Assembly (NCBI RefSeq): GCF_038502225.1
Contig: NC_091383.1
Span: forward strand, 3,356,735 to 3,420,734
Reading direction: 5' to 3'
Source of the DNA: Cherax quadricarinatus
Taxonomy: Eukaryota; Arthropoda; Malacostraca; Decapoda; Parastacidae
Length of the DNA: 64,000 nucleotides
Shown: positions 1 through 13,318 of the stretch, one piece after another
Layout: the number at the start of each line of letters is the position of its first letter
Position numbering within the stretch: the stretch's first letter is position 1
Position numbers and translations under genes: made by a program
The notes under the pieces: generated by a model
Database searches by the model: none
What the model saw: the letters and a program-made list of their open reading frames with translations, nothing else
Told to the model about the DNA's origin: nothing

Positions 1-600
<600 letters not shown>

Positions 601-1172
601 CTATTTACATGTTTGAAGCCTTGTTTACATGTTTGAAGCCTTGTTTACATGTTTGAAGCCTTGTTTACATGTTTGAAGCCTTGTTTACATGTTTGAAGCC
701 TTGTTTACATGTTTGAAGCCTTGTTTACATGTTTGAAGCCTTGTTTACATGTTTGAAGCCTTGTTTACATGTTTGAAGCCTTGTTTACATGTTTGAAGCC
801 TTGTTTACATGTTTGAAGCCTTGTTTACATGTTTGAAGCCTTGTTTACATGTTTGAAGCCTTGTTTACATGTTTGAAGCCTTGTTTACATGCTTGAAGCT
901 CTATTTACATGTTTGAAGCCTTGTTTACATGTTTGAAGCCTTGTTTACATGTTTGAAGCCTTGTTTACATGTTTGAAGCCTTGTTTACACGTTTGAAGCC
1001 TTGTTTACATGTTTGAAGCCTTGTTTACATGTTTAAACACTTGTTTACATGTTTGAAGCCTTGTTTACATGTTTGAAGCCTTGTTTACATGTTTAAACAC
1101 TTGTTTACATGTTTAAACACTTGTTTACATGTTTAAACACTTGTTTACATGTTTGAAGCCTTGTTTACATGT
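601..1172. repeat. 20-bp minisatellite (about 28 copies), intron 1
   Basis: The unit TTGTTTACATGTTTGAAGCC is repeated head to tail. Variants with GTTTAAACAC cluster between 1030 and 1150, and one CTCTATTTACATG variant recurs near 900, suggesting duplication of blocks. It lies in kinase intron 1 and has no coding appearance. Confidence 0.95.
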
Positions 1173-1247
1173 TTCACAGTCTTTTTCACTCATGAAAAAC
1201 CTGTTTACAGAATTGAATTTTTTTCTAGATGTAAAAACTTTACAAGT
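1173..1247. other. Unique spacer between two minisatellites
   Basis: A short T-rich stretch separates the 20-bp and 21-bp arrays. It contains CTGTTTACAGAATTG and TTTTTTTCTAG, related in part to the flanking units. No gene is visible. Confidence 0.6.
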
Positions 1248-4200
1248 GACAGGGTCTTATTTACAGGTGATGGTCTTATTTACAGGTGATGGGGTCTTAT
1301 TTACAGGTGATGGTCTTATTTACAGGTGATGGGGTCTTATTTACAGGTGATGGTCTTATTTACAGGTGATGGGGTCTTATTTACAGGTGATGGTCTTATT
1401 TACAGGTGATGGGGTCTTATTTACAGGTGATGGTCTTATTTACAGGTGATGGGGTCTTATTTACAGGTGATGGTCTTATTTACAGGTGATGGGGTCTTAT
1501 TTACAGGTGATGGTCTTATTTACAGGTGATGGGGTCTTATTTACAGGTGATGGGGTCTTATTTACAGGTGATGGGGTCTTATTTACAGGTGATGGTCTTA
1601 TTTACAGGTGATGGGGTCTTATTTACAGGTGATGGGGTCTTATTTACAGGTGATGGGGTCTTATTTACAGGTGATGGGGTCTTATTTACAGGTGATGGGG
1701 TCGATGGGGTCTTATTTACAGGTGATGGGGTCTTATTTACAGGTGGGGTCTTATTTACAGGTGATGGGGTCTTATTTACAGGTGATGGGGTCTTATTTAC
1801 AGGTGATGGGGTCTTATTTACAGGTGATGGGGTCTTATTTACAGGTGATGGGGTCTTATTTACAGGTGATGGGGTCTTATTTACAGGTGATGGGGTCTTA
1901 TTTACAGGTGATGGGGTCTTATTTACAGGTGATGGGGTCTTATTTACAGGTGATGGGGTCTTATTTACAGGTGATGGGGTCTTATTTACAGGTGATGGGG
2001 TCTTATTTACAGGTGATGGGGTCTTATTTACAGGTGATGGGGTCTTATTTACAGGTGATGGGGTCTTATTTACAGGTGATGGGGTCTTATTTACAGGTGA
2101 TGGGGTCTTATTTACAGGTGATGGGGTCTTATTTACAGGTGATGGGGTCTTATTTACAGGTGATGGGGTCTTATTTACAGGTGATGGGGTCTTATTTACA
2201 GGTGATGGGGTCTTATTTACAGGTGATGGGGTCTTATTTACAGGTGATGGGGTCTTATTTACAGGTGATGGGGTCTTATTTACAGGTGATGGGGTCTTAT
2301 TTACAGGTGATGGGGTCTTATTTACAGGTGATGGGGTCTTATTTACAGGTGATGGGGTCTTATTTACAGGTGATGGGGTCTTATTTACAGGTGATGGGGT
2401 CTTATTTACAGGTGATGGGGTCTTATTTACAGGTGATGGGGTCTTATTTACAGGTGATGGGGTCTTATTTACAGGTGATGGGGTCTTATTTACAGGTGAT
2501 GGGGTCTTATTTACAGGTGATGGGGTCTTATTTACAGGTGATGGGGTCTTATTTACAGGTGATGGGGTCTTATTTACAGGTGATGGGGTCTTATTTACAG
2601 GTGATGGGGTCTTATTTACAGGTGATGGGGTCTTATTTACAGGTGATGGGGTCTTATTTACAGGTGATGGGGTCTTATTTACAGGTGATGGGGTCTTATT
2701 TACAGGTGATGGGGTCTTATTTACAGGTGATGGGGTCTTATTTACAAGTGATGGGGTCTTATTTACAGGTGATGGGGTCTTATTTACAGGTGATGGGGTC
2801 TTATTTACAGGTGATGGGGTCTTATTTACAGGTGATGGGGTCTTATTTACAGGTGATGGGGTCTTATTTACAGGTGATGGGGTCTTATTTACAGGTGATG
2901 GGGTCTTATTTACAGGTGATGGGGTCTTATTTACAGGTGATGGGGTCTTATTTACAGGTGATGGGGTCTTATTTACAGGTGATGGGGTCTTATTTACAGG
3001 TGATGGGGTCTTATTTACAGGTGATGGGGTCTTATTTACAGGTGATGGGGTCTTATTTACAGGTGATGGGGTCTTATTTACAGGTGATGGGGTCTTATTT
3101 ACAGGTGATGGGGTCTTATTTACAGGTGATGGGGTCTTATTACAGGTGACTTATTTACAGGTGATGGGGTCTTATTTACAGGTGATGGGGTCTTATTTAC
3201 AGGTGATGGGGTTTTATTTACAGGTGATGGGGTTTTATTTACAGGTGATTCTTATTTACAGGTGATGGGGGTGATTTTATTTACAGGTGATGGGGTCTTA
3301 TTTACAGGTGATGGGGTTTTATTTACAGGTGATGGGGTTTTATTTACAGGTGATGGGGTTTTATTTACAGGTGATGGGGTTTTATTTACAGGTGATGGGG
3401 TCTTATTTACAGGTGATGGGGTCTTATTTACAAGTGATGGGGTCTTATTTACAGGTGATGGGGTCTTATTTACAGGTGATGGGGTCTTATTTACAGGTGA
3501 TGGGGTCTTATTTACAGGTGATGGGGTCTTATTTACAAGTGATGGGGTCTTATTTACAGGTGATGGGGTCTTATTTATAGGTGATGGGGTCTTATTTACA
3601 GGTGATGGGGTCTTATTTACAGGTGATGGGGTCTTATTTACAGGTGATGGGGTCTTATTTACAGGTGATGGGGTCTTATTTACAGGTGATGAGGGTCTTA
3701 TGAGTGATGGGGTCTTATTTAAAAGTGATGGGGTCTTATTTACAGGTGATGGGGTCTTATTTACAGGTGATGGGGTTTTATTTACAGGTGATGGGGTTTT
3801 ATTTACAGGTGATGGGGTCTTATTTACAGGTGATGGGGTCTTATTTACAGGTGATGGGGTCTTATTTACAAGTGATGGGGTCTTATTTACAGGTGATGGG
3901 GTCTTATTTACAGGTGATGGGGTCTTATTTACAGGTGATGGGGTCTTATTTACAGGTGATGGGGTCTTATTTACAGGTGATGGGGTCTTATTTACAAGTG
4001 ATGGGGTCTTATTTACAGGTGATGGGGTCTTATTTATAGGTGATGGGGTCTTATTTACAGGTGATGGGGTCTTATTTACAGGTGATGGGGTCTTATTTAC
4101 AGGTGATGGGGTCTTATTTACAGGTGATGGGGTCTTATTTACAGGTGATGAGGGTCTTATGAGTGATGGGGTCTTATTTAAAAGTGATGGGGTCTTATTT

Positions 4201-5244
4201 ACAGGTGATGGGGTCTTATTTACAGGTGATGGGGTCTTATTTACAGGTGATGGGGTCTTATTTACAGGTGATGGGGTCTTATATACAGGTGATGGGGTCT
4301 TATTTACAGGTGATGGGGTCTTATTTACAGGTGATGGGGTCTTATTTACAGGTGATGGGGTCTTATTTACAGGTGATGGGGTCTTATATACAGGTGATGG
4401 GGTCTTATTTACAGGTGATGGGGTCTTATTTACAGGTGATGGGGTCTTATTTACAGGTGATGGGGTCTTATTTACAGGTGATGGGGTCTTATTTACAGGT
4501 GATGGGGTCTTATTTACAGGTGATGGGGTCTTATTTACAGGTGATGGGGTCTTATTTAAAAGTGATGGGGTCTTATTTACAGGTGATGGGGTCTTATTTA
4601 CAAGTGATAGGGTCTTATTTACAGGTGATGGGGGTCTTATGAGTGATGGGGGTCTTATTTACAGGTGATGGGGTCTTATTTACAGGTGACGGGGTCTTAT
4701 TTACAGGTGATGGGGTCTTATTTACAGGTGATGGTCTTATTTACAGGTGATGGGGTCTTATTTACAGGTGATGGGGTCTTACAGGTGATGGGGTCTTATT
4801 TACAGGTGATGGGGTCTTATTTACAGGTGATGGGGGTCTTATGAGTGATGGGGTCTTATTTATGAGTGATGGGGTCTTATTTACAGGTGATGGGGTCTTA
4901 CAGGTGATGGGGGTCTTATGAGTTATGGGGTCTTATTTATGAGTGATGGAGTCTTATTTACAAGTGACAGGGTCTTATTTACAAGTGACAGGGTCTTATT
5001 TACAAGTGACAGGGTCTTATTTACAAGTGACAGGGTCTTATTTACAAGTGACAGGGTCTTATTTACAAGTGACGGGGTCTTATTTACAGGTGATGGGGTC
5101 TTACAGGTGATGGGGTCTTATTTACAGGTGATGGGGGTCTTATGAGTGATGGGGTCTTATTTATGAGTGATGGGGTCTTATTTATGAGTGATGGGGTCTT
5201 ATTTACAAGTGACAGGGTCTTATTTACAAGTGATGGGGTCTTAT
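1248..5244. repeat. 21-bp minisatellite (about 190 copies) with higher-order structure, intron 1
   Basis: The unit is TTATTTACAGGTGATG followed by GGGTC. From about 1250 to 1560 it alternates with a 19-bp variant (GATGGTC), a 40-bp higher-order unit. About 1560-3130 is nearly uniform. From 3262 a 459-bp block (marked by a GATGAGGGTCTTATGAGTG variant and a TTTAAAAGTG variant) is tandemly duplicated, with equivalent points at 3704 and 4163. From 4620 to 5244 the units are more diverged (TTTATGAGTG, AAGTGACAGGG). Because 21 is divisible by 3, the array is open in several frames and gives long spurious ORFs. Each unit contains TTTACAG|GTGAT, which resembles both a splice acceptor and a splice donor. 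Confidence 0.96.
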
Positions 5245-5467
5245 TTTAGGGAAAAGAAGGTCTAGCCTCCCTCACTCCTTATACTTAATTAACCAGCTGA
5301 CAAGGGTATATACACAGAGAGATATATATCTATTAGTATATATACATAGTGGTGTATATACTGTGGTATACATACATCTCTCAGTGTATATATACTGGTA
5401 GTTTACATTAATCACTATTTTAAGTATTAAAGTATTCTTGACTGGTGGTGTACAGGTGACCTGCAGC
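5245..5467. other. Intron 1 sequence, no gene seen
   Basis: This is AT-rich intron with TATATA-containing imperfect repeats around 5310-5400. The stretch TATTCTTGACTGGTGG near 5430, followed by GCCTTAATGACCC, recurs in similar form near 37240-37290, so it is part of a dispersed repeat. Confidence 0.6.
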
Positions 5468-5859
5468 CTTAATGACCCTCGTGTAGTAGATAGACTTTAA
5501 ACCCCATTAACCAACCAATCTTAATGACCCTCGTGTAGTAGATAGACTTTAACCCCATTAACCAACCAACCTTAATGACCCTCGTGTAGTAGATAGACTT
5601 TAAACCCCATTAACCAACCAACCTTAATGACCCTCGTGTAGTAGATAGACTTTAAACCCCATTAACCAACCAACCTTAATGACCCTCGTGTAGTAGATAG
5701 ACTTTAAACCCCATTAACCAACCAACCTTAATGACCCTCGTGTAGTAGATAGACTTTAAACCCCATTAACCAACCAACCTTAATGACCCTCGTGTAGTAG
5801 ATAGACTTTAAACCCCATTAACCAACCAACCTTAATGACCCTCGTGTAGTAGATAGACT
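5468..5859. repeat. 52-bp minisatellite (about 8 copies), intron 1
   Basis: The unit starts CTTAATGACCCTCGTGTAGT and ends CCATTAACCAACCAAC. Copies are nearly identical, with one 51-bp variant. A single diverged relative (AGCCTTAATGCCCCTGG) lies near 37275, so the unit was amplified from a dispersed element. Confidence 0.93.
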
Positions 5860-6017
5860 TTAACCCTTTCACTGTCGAGACCTCTGCTCAGAAACTTGCT
5901 CTCAGTGTCGAAGAATGTTCAAAAAAGATTCTATTATTTCATGAGAAAAAAAAAGACTTTTCTTGATAGTAATGACACCAAAAGTACAAAATTGGATGGA
6001 AAACTTACGAAATTACA

Positions 6018-6191
6018 CAAATAACCCGCACATAAAAGAGAGAAGCTTACGATGACGTTTCGGTCCGACTTGGACCAATGACAAAGTCACACTAACCAAG
6101 TCGGACCGAAACGTCTTCATAAGCTTCTCTCTTTTATGTGCGGGTTATTTGTGTATCGTTCCAGTCACGGTAGTGTGCCTTATTTTGTTAT
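6018..6191. mobile_element. Palindromic foldback element with 13-bp target duplication
   Basis: Inverted arms of 59 bp (6015-6073 and 6096-6154, with only a few mismatches) flank a short spacer. They include ACGTTTCGGTCCGACTTGG. The target duplication TTACGAAATTACA is at 6005-6017 and 6192-6204. The right side has about 36 extra bases (ATCGTTCCAGTCACGG and on) that the left lacks. The same arm sequence builds the larger element at 12837-13952. No ORF. Confidence 0.85.
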
Positions 6192-6204
6192 TTACGAAAT
6201 TACA

Positions 6205-6561
6205 TTCTCACGAAGTTAGCAGTCCCGGCGATATACAGTATATGCATCAGCCATTTTGCCCACTTTAAGCCCTATTTTCAGCCAATTCCATTGTTCCAGT
6301 CGACCAAACTCGTAGCTATTGTTCTAGAACTCCATTTGTTGTATCGAATGAGTATAAGATTTGAACTACCCACTAAAGTGGTAAGAAATTGGCAATTTGG
6401 CCATTTTCACATAAATTTTAAAAGATGCAAATTTCAAAATAGGGTCCAGAATAACAAGATAGACATTCCTGGTACTAAAATAACATTTTCTCTGTTCATT
6501 AATCATATTTCTAGGCCCCTCTTATATTACTCTTGCTTTCCATTCTGAATTTTTATTCACA
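6205..6561. repeat. Dispersed AT-rich repeat, body of the TTAA element
   Basis: Includes segments such as CAGCCAATTCCATTG, with related reverse-complement sequence at about 40400-40700. Several short ORFs here are not conserved between the copies, so I see no gene. Confidence 0.5.
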
Positions 6562-6700
6562 CAACCGGACTGTGGTTCATATGTCAGTTTGCGTGTGGCC
6601 AGCAGTAACAGCCTGGTTGATCAGACCCTGATCCACCATGAGGCCTGAGCTTAGACTGAGCCATGGGGGCGTTGACCCCCAAAACCCTCTCCAGGTAAAC
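6562..6700 (+). mobile_element. LINE 3' tail copy (same family as 53885-56612)
   Basis: A diverged, 5'-truncated copy of the last 140 bases of the CR1-like LINE: GTGTGGCCAGCAGTAACAGC, then GGGGGCGTTGACCCCC and CTCTCCAGGTAAAC. The 16-base hairpin sequence is perfect although the rest has many changes. Confidence 0.85.
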
Positions 6701-6903
6701 ACAAAATATAGAAGATTTACTGTTATACTGCATTATTATATAATTGTATAAATAATGTCAACCCGTTCATGACTGCATATTAGACTGGCCAGTTGGACAC
6801 ATATTGGATAGTGGCAAAGATCGAACATTTCTGCTATTTTGAGCTCAATTTCAAGGTACTTTTCATTGTGAAATCAATCAAAATCATCTCTGTTTCTGTA
6901 ATA

Positions 6904-7106
6904 CAGTGGACCCCCGGTTTACGATATTATTTCATTCCAGAAGTATGTTCAGGTGCCAGTACTGACCGAATTTGTTCCCATAAGGAATATTGTGAATTAG
7001 ATTAGTCCATTTCAGACCCCCAAACATACACATACAAACGCACTTACATAAATATACTTACATAATTGGTCGCATTGGGAGCTGAGCGTAAAGCGGGGGT
7101 CCACTG
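6904..7106. mobile_element. Tigger/pogo-type MITE (203 bp)
   Basis: Ends in inverted repeats CAGTGGACCCCCGGTTTACG and its near complement, with TA on both sides (6902-6903 and 7107-7108), as expected for the Tc1/mariner-pogo group. The ends match those of the larger element at 16334-17322 for CAGTGGACCCCCG. No coding capacity. Confidence 0.88.
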
Positions 7107-7210
7107 TATATCTTCCATTCTATCAAATGAGACCAAGGAAATGAGAATACAGCTATAAATACCATACAAAAATACACCTCAAAGTCAGCGTTTTAATCCA
7201 AAAATGCGGT

Positions 7211-8192
7211 CACAGCACCGTGTCTTCCTTTGCAGATGACACCCGAATCTGCATGACAGTGTCTTCCATTGCAGACACTGCAAAGCTCCAGGCGGACATC
7301 AACCAAATCTTTCAGTGGGCTGCAGAAAACAATATGAAGTTCAACGATGAGAAATTTCAATTACTCAGATATGGTAAACACGAGGAAATTAAATCTTCAT
7401 CAGAGTACAAAACAAATTCTGGCCACAAAATAGAGCGAAACACCAACGTCAAAGACCTGGGAGTGATCATGTCGGAGGATCTCACCTTCAAGGACCATAA
7501 CATTGTATCAATCGCATCTGCTAGAAAAATGACAGGATGGATAATGAGAACCTTCAAAACTAGGGAGGCCAAGCCTATGATGACACTCTTCAGGTCACTT
7601 GTTCTATCTAGGCTGGAATATTGCTGCACACTAACAGCACCTTTCAAGGCAGGTGAAATTGCCGACCTAGAAAATGTACAGAGAACTTTCACGGCGCGCA
7701 TAACGGAGATAAAACACCTCGATTACTGGGAGCGCTTGAGGTTCCTAAATCTGTATTCCCTGGAACGCAGGCGGGAGAGATACATGATTATATACACCTG
7801 GAAAATCCTAGAGGGACTAGTACTGAACTTGCACACGAAAATCACTCACTACGAAAGCAAAAGACTTGGCAGATGATGCACCATCCCCCCAATGAAAAGC
7901 AGGGGTGTCACTAGCACGTTAAGAGACCATACAATAAGTGTCAGGGGCCCAAGACTGTTCAACTGCCTCCCAGCATACATAAGGGGGATTACCAACAGAC
8001 CCCTGGCAGTCTTCAAGCTGGCACTGGACAAGCACCTAAAGTCAGTTCCTGATCAGCCGGGCTGTGGCTCGTACGTTGGTTTGCATGCAGCCAGCAGCAA
8101 CAGCCTGGTTGATCAGGCTCTGATCCACCAGGAGGCCTGGTCACAGACCGGGCCGCGGGGGCGTTGACCCCCGGAACTCTCTCCAGGTAAAC
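7211..8192 (+). pseudogene. CR1-like LINE, 5'-truncated ORF2 end
   Basis: Encodes the end of a reverse transcriptase and the C-terminal region of a LINE ORF2, starting at the catalytic SSFADDTRI motif. It is nearly identical to 55628-56614. An in-frame TGA at 7874-7876 replaces the CGA arginine codon of the other copy, so the product would be cut short. The 3' end has the GGGGGCGTTGACCCCC hairpin and stops in CCAGGTAAACTCCAG, directly followed by the surrounding element. Truncation at the 5' side is the usual outcome of target-primed reverse transcription. The family is placed in the Jockey/CR1 superfamily from motif style only. Confidence 0.9.
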
Positions 8193-9085
<893 letters not shown>

Positions 9086-9245
9086 ACATACCCCTGCATG
9101 TCATAAGAGGTGACTAAAATGCCAGGAGCAAGGGGCTAGTAACCTCTTCTCCTGTACATGTTACTAAATTTATAGAGAAACTTGTTTTTCTTTTTGGGTC
9201 ATCCTGCTTAGGATATGGCTGGTTTGTTGAAAGAGAAGAAGAAAT
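9086..9245 (+). repeat. Dispersed repeat shared with RTE-like LINE 3' end
   Basis: Contains CATAAGAGGTGACTAAAATG, GGGGCTAGTAACC and a T-rich stretch before GGTCATCCTGC. Similar copies are at 32445-32595, and the final part resembles the end of the RTE-like fragment at 38370-38445. It is probably a 5'-truncated LINE tail or a SINE using the same tail. Confidence 0.65.
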
Positions 9246-9574
9246 ATTTTTTTCAATGACCTAGCTCTCTCCCACCTAGGCAGGGTGACCTAAAAAGAAA
9301 AATGAAGGTTTCTCTTTCCAAATTTAAATAATTTTTACAGGAGAAGGGGTTACTATCCCTACATATGACTGCAAATAAGTGTTACTATTATACAGTCATT
9401 AAGCTATCCATATTCAGTTGCAGTTTCATCACTATATTTTAAAACAGTTATTGGGCAATACATTAATTCAACATAAATAATAACGTGAGTGTATTATACA
9501 ATGAGATGTGATCAAGGGACTTAACTGTTGAGTGTATAATGACAGGGCATCAAAGAACCCCTCTATCATTGCAG
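9246..9574. other. Intron 2, no gene seen
   Basis: AT-rich unique sequence ending in the acceptor CTATCATTGCAG. Nothing else recognised. Confidence 0.6.
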
Positions 9575-9763
9575 GTCATCAAGGGTCTTCATTATAACCA
9601 GTGTGTGGACTGGTGGAGTTTTGGAGTGTTACTCTATGAGATGATGACAGGAAAGTCACCCTTCAAGGGCTGTGATGAGGATCATCTCTTCTGGCTCATA
9701 TGTAATGATGAACCTTTCTACCCTAAATTCCTCTCCAAGGAAGCTACCAACATTCTCAAACAG
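9575..9763 (+). CDS. Pkcdelta: Protein kinase C delta-like, C-lobe exon
   Basis: This 189-bp, phase 0-0 exon encodes 63 residues of the kinase C-lobe: VIKGLHYN, the DWWSFGVLLYEMMTGKSPF helix-F region (its aspartate anchors the catalytic loop in kinases), then GCDEDHLFWLICNDEPFYP and the helix ending NILKQ. The acceptor is TCATTGCAG and the donor is CAG|GTTAGT. GCDED before the helix is shared with novel PKCs of the delta group as I know them. The following intron is 28.75 kb and consists largely of minisatellites and nested transposable elements. Confidence 0.95.
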
Positions 9764-10745
9764 GTTAGTGTTTCCTTCACTTCTTGACTCGTACTTCTGC
9801 ATAGGTCGAAACGTGCGTGTCCCCTAACAAAATTTCAGCCAGTCACAGTGCTTTTACTAAATTTCAGCCAATTTAAGATCTAGCAAGCAGCCAAGGGCAG
9901 CAGCTGCCCAGGCATTGTAAGGAAATAGTTAAACTAGGAAAACTTTTCCGACAGGTTTGAGAGAGAAAGAGCAGTGGACTTGGATGCTCACATCATCTTC
10001 TGAGATTTATCTGGGTTAAGGACTGTAATGTATTAGTTAGGTGGTAATGCAAAAATAGGACACTGCATGAAATAGGGAAAACACATACATACTATAAGTG
10101 GTGGCTCATAATGCCAGTAATACCTATACTGATAAATTAGACACATGTGCAACCCAATTAGACACATGTGCAACTCAAGAGTTGCACATGTGTCTAATTT
10201 ATTAACTTGTTGGTTCTCTGAACCATTGATCTACAATACCTATAGTGTTGTACTGTATCAAACTTCTGTTTTTAATCTTTTTTTTTATCTCATTTCAACA
10301 AAGTTAAAAATTCACTTATAAATACATTGAAAACAACATACAACAAATTTTTCCTGTAATGTATTTGTCAGTTGCAAATTATTTTAGCTTAAGGTTGATG
10401 AAGTCATACATCTGGCAGTGAGCATCGGGGGAGACTGCAGCTCTGCATCTCCTATGGATAAGCCGCCACTGTATACTATACCTTATTGAGAATACATGAC
10501 ATGTAATTTATAGGAGAGATGGAAGTTGGTGGAACACTAGTCTTCAACTACCCCCACTTACATACTGCTGCTATTATAACTACTAGAGTTACTACTCTGT
10601 TACCACACAGCTCCATGTATCAGTAATTGTAGTTACCACTAATTCCACTTCTCTGTACTCTGCTGCAACTGTATCTTCGTCTCTTATGTAATTTGGAGAC
10701 AAAAATGTGACGGTGAGTTCAAGTTGTGGTCAACAAGTATGTAAT
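9764..10745. other. Intron 3, first part, no gene seen
   Basis: Apparently unique AT-rich intron. The only notable structure is the palindrome at 10156-10199. Confidence 0.6.
10156..10199. repeat. Perfect 21-bp-arm palindrome
   Basis: AATTAGACACATGTGCAACTC is followed after two bases by its exact complement. A further direct partial copy of the left arm precedes it at about 10136-10155. It could form a hairpin in RNA or a cruciform in DNA. Confidence 0.9.
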
Positions 10746-12476
10746 AATGTGGATGTTTCAGGTGTTTTAATGTGGATGTTTCTGGTGTTTTAATGTGGAT
10801 GTTTCTGGTGTTTTAATGTGGATGTTTCTGGTGTTTTAATGTGGATGTTTCTGGTGTTTTAATGTGGATGTTTCTGGTGTTTTAATGTGGATGTTTCTGG
10901 TGTTTTAATGTGGATGTTTCTGGTGTTTTAATGTGGATGTTTCTGGTGTTTTAATGTGGATGTTTCTGGTGTTTTAATGTGGATGTTTCTGGTGTTTTAA
11001 TGTGGATGTTTCTGGTGTTTTAATGTGGATGTTTCTGGTGTTTTAATGTGGATGTTTCTGGTGTTTTAATGTGGATGTTTCTGGTGTTTTAATGTGGATG
11101 TTTCTGGTGTTTTAATGTGGATGTTTCTGGTGTTTTAATGTGGATGTTTCTGGTGTTTTAATGTGGATGTTTCAGGTGTTTTAATGTGGATGTTTCTGGT
11201 GTTTTAATGTGGATGTTTCTGGTGTTTTAATGTGGATGTTTCTGGTGTTTTAATGTGGATGTTTCTGGTGTTTTAATGTGGATGTTTCAGGTGTTTTAAT
11301 GTGGATGTTTCAGGTGTTTTAATGTGGATGTTTCAGGTGTTTTAATGTGGATGTTTCAGGTGTTTTAATGTGGATGTTTCAGGTGTTTTAATGTGGATGT
11401 TTCAGGTGTTTTAATGTGGATGTTTCTGGTGTTTTAATGTGGATGTTTCTGGTGTTTTAATGTGGATGTTTCTGGTGTTTTAATGTGGATGTTTCTGGTG
11501 TTTTAATGTGGATGTTTCTGGTGTTTTAATGTGGATGTTTCTGGTGTTTTAATGTGGATGTTTCTGGTGTTTTAATGTGGATGTTTTTGGTGTTTTAATG
11601 TGGATGTTTCTGGTGTTTTAATGTGGATGTTTCTGGTGTTTTAATGTGGATGTTTCAGGTGTTTTAATGTGGATGTTTCAGGTGTTTTAATGTGGATGTT
11701 TCTGGTGTTTTAATGTGGATGTTTCTGGTGTTTTAATGTGGATGTTTCAGGTGTTTTAATGTGGATGTTTCTGGTGTTTTAATGTGGATGTTTCTGGTGT
11801 TTTAATGTGGATGTTTCTGGTGTTTTAATGTGGATGTTTCTGGTGTTTTAATGTGGATGTTTCTGGTGTTTTAATGTGGATGTTTCTGGTGTTTTAATGT
11901 GGATGTTTCTGGTGTTTTAATGTGGATGTTTCTGGTGTTTTAATGTGGATGTTTCTGGTGTTTTAATGTGGATGTTTCTGGTGTTTTAATGTGGATGTTT
12001 CTGGTGTTTTAATGTGGATGTTTCTGGTGTTTTAATGTGGATGTTTCTGGTGTTTTAATGTGGATGTTTCTGGTGTTTTAATGTGGATGTTTCTGGTGTT
12101 TTAATGTGGATGTTTCTGGTGTTTTAATGTGGATGTTTCTGGTGTTTTAATGTGGATGTTTCTGGTGTTTTAATGTGGATGTTTCTGGTGTTTTAATGTG
12201 GATGTTTCTGGTGTTTTAATGTGGATGTTTCTGGTGTTTTAATGTGGATGTTTCTGGTGTTTTAATGTGGATGTTTCTGGTGTTTTAATGTGGATGTTTC
12301 TAGTGTTTTAATGTGGATGTTTCTGGTGTTTTAATGTGGATGTTTCTGGTGTTTTAATGTGGATGTTTCTGGTGTTTTAATGTGGATGTTTCTGGTGTTT
12401 TAATGTGCTTGTTTTTGGTGTTTTAATGTGCTTGTTTCTGGTTTTAATATGATTATTTCTGGTGTTTTAATGTGCT
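10746..12476. repeat. 23-bp minisatellite (about 75 copies), intron 3
   Basis: The unit is GTGTTTTAATGTGGATG followed by TTTCTG. A TTTCAG variant occurs in clusters near 11170-11420 and 11650-11760. The array was split by the composite transposon block 12477-17612. Diverged copies resume on the far side. Confidence 0.96.
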
Positions 12477-12836
12477 TTAGACAAACTCAGTACCTGATCA
12501 GCAAAGTGGCAGATGCAGTTCACTGTAGATAAATGCAAGGTTCTGAAGCTCGGGAGTGTCCATAACCCTAGCACTTACAAGTTAAATAATGTAGAACTTA
12601 GCCATACAGATTGCGAAAAGGACTTGGGGGTTATGGTAAGCAGCAACCTTAAACCAAGACAACAATGCCTAAGCGTACGTAATAAGGCAAATAGATTACT
12701 GGGATTTATATCAAGAAGTGTAAGCAACAGAAGTCCAGAGGTCATACTGCAGCTTTATACATCATTAGTAAGGCCTCACCTATATTATGCAGCTCAATTC
12801 TGGTCTCCATATTACAGAATGGACATAAATTCGTTA
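12477..12836 (+). pseudogene. CR1 LINE host fragment, segment 1 of 4
   Basis: A 5'-truncated CR1-type LINE begins at TTTAGACAAACTC. From 12513 it encodes MQFTVDKCKVLKLGS, KDLGVMVSSNLKPRQQC and VRPHLYYAAQFWSPYYRMDI, the region downstream of the RT catalytic motif. Its reading frame continues at 13965 after the foldback insertion. It was inserted in the 23-bp minisatellite. The sense segments total under 1 kb of the element's 3' end. Confidence 0.88.
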
Positions 12837-13015
12837 AATAACAAAAAGGCACAATACCGTGACTGGAACGATACACAAATAACCCGCACATAAAAGAGAG
12901 AAGCTTACGACGACGTTTCGGTCCGACTTGGACCATTGACAAAGTCACACTAACGAAACGTCCACAACAAAGACAACCAGATGCCGCACATGTGTCTTAA
13001 TTTCATCAGTAGTTG

Positions 13016-13318
13016 TAGTAGAAGAAGAAGAGGTAGTAGTAGTGGTAGTGGTAGAAGTGGGAAATAAGGAAGACGAGCCAGTCAAATACAAAGGAAGGGG
13101 AGCACTGCAAGAGAGCTAGAAACCCACAGAGGGAGAGCAAGCGCACCGAGGTGCGTGAAAGGGGAAGTGGTGAAATAAAATAAATGAAGAAGGAACAGAA
13201 ACACGAGACAGGAGAGAGAAATACAACCCAGAGGAGAAAAGGAGAGAGGAAAGGGGAAGAGGAAGAAGAAAAAGAAAAAGAAAAAAAGAAAAAGAAAAAG
13301 AAAAAGAAGAAAAAGAAA
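13016..13318. repeat. Purine-rich low-complexity tract
   Basis: The + strand is dominated by A and G (AGAAGAAGAAGAGG, then AAAGAAAAAG from about 13250). It lies inside the foldback element. Lysine/glutamate-rich or poly-Phe/Ser ORFs here are composition artefacts. Confidence 0.85.

Noticed and set aside
1526..4668. Repeat proteins GVLFTGD and GSYLQVM
   Set aside because: The 21-bp unit is 7 codons without a stop in several frames and lies in an intron between proven exons.
601..5244. CRISPR-like array
   Set aside because: Units are contiguous without unique spacers, in a eukaryotic intron, and no cas genes are present. The same holds for the other arrays.
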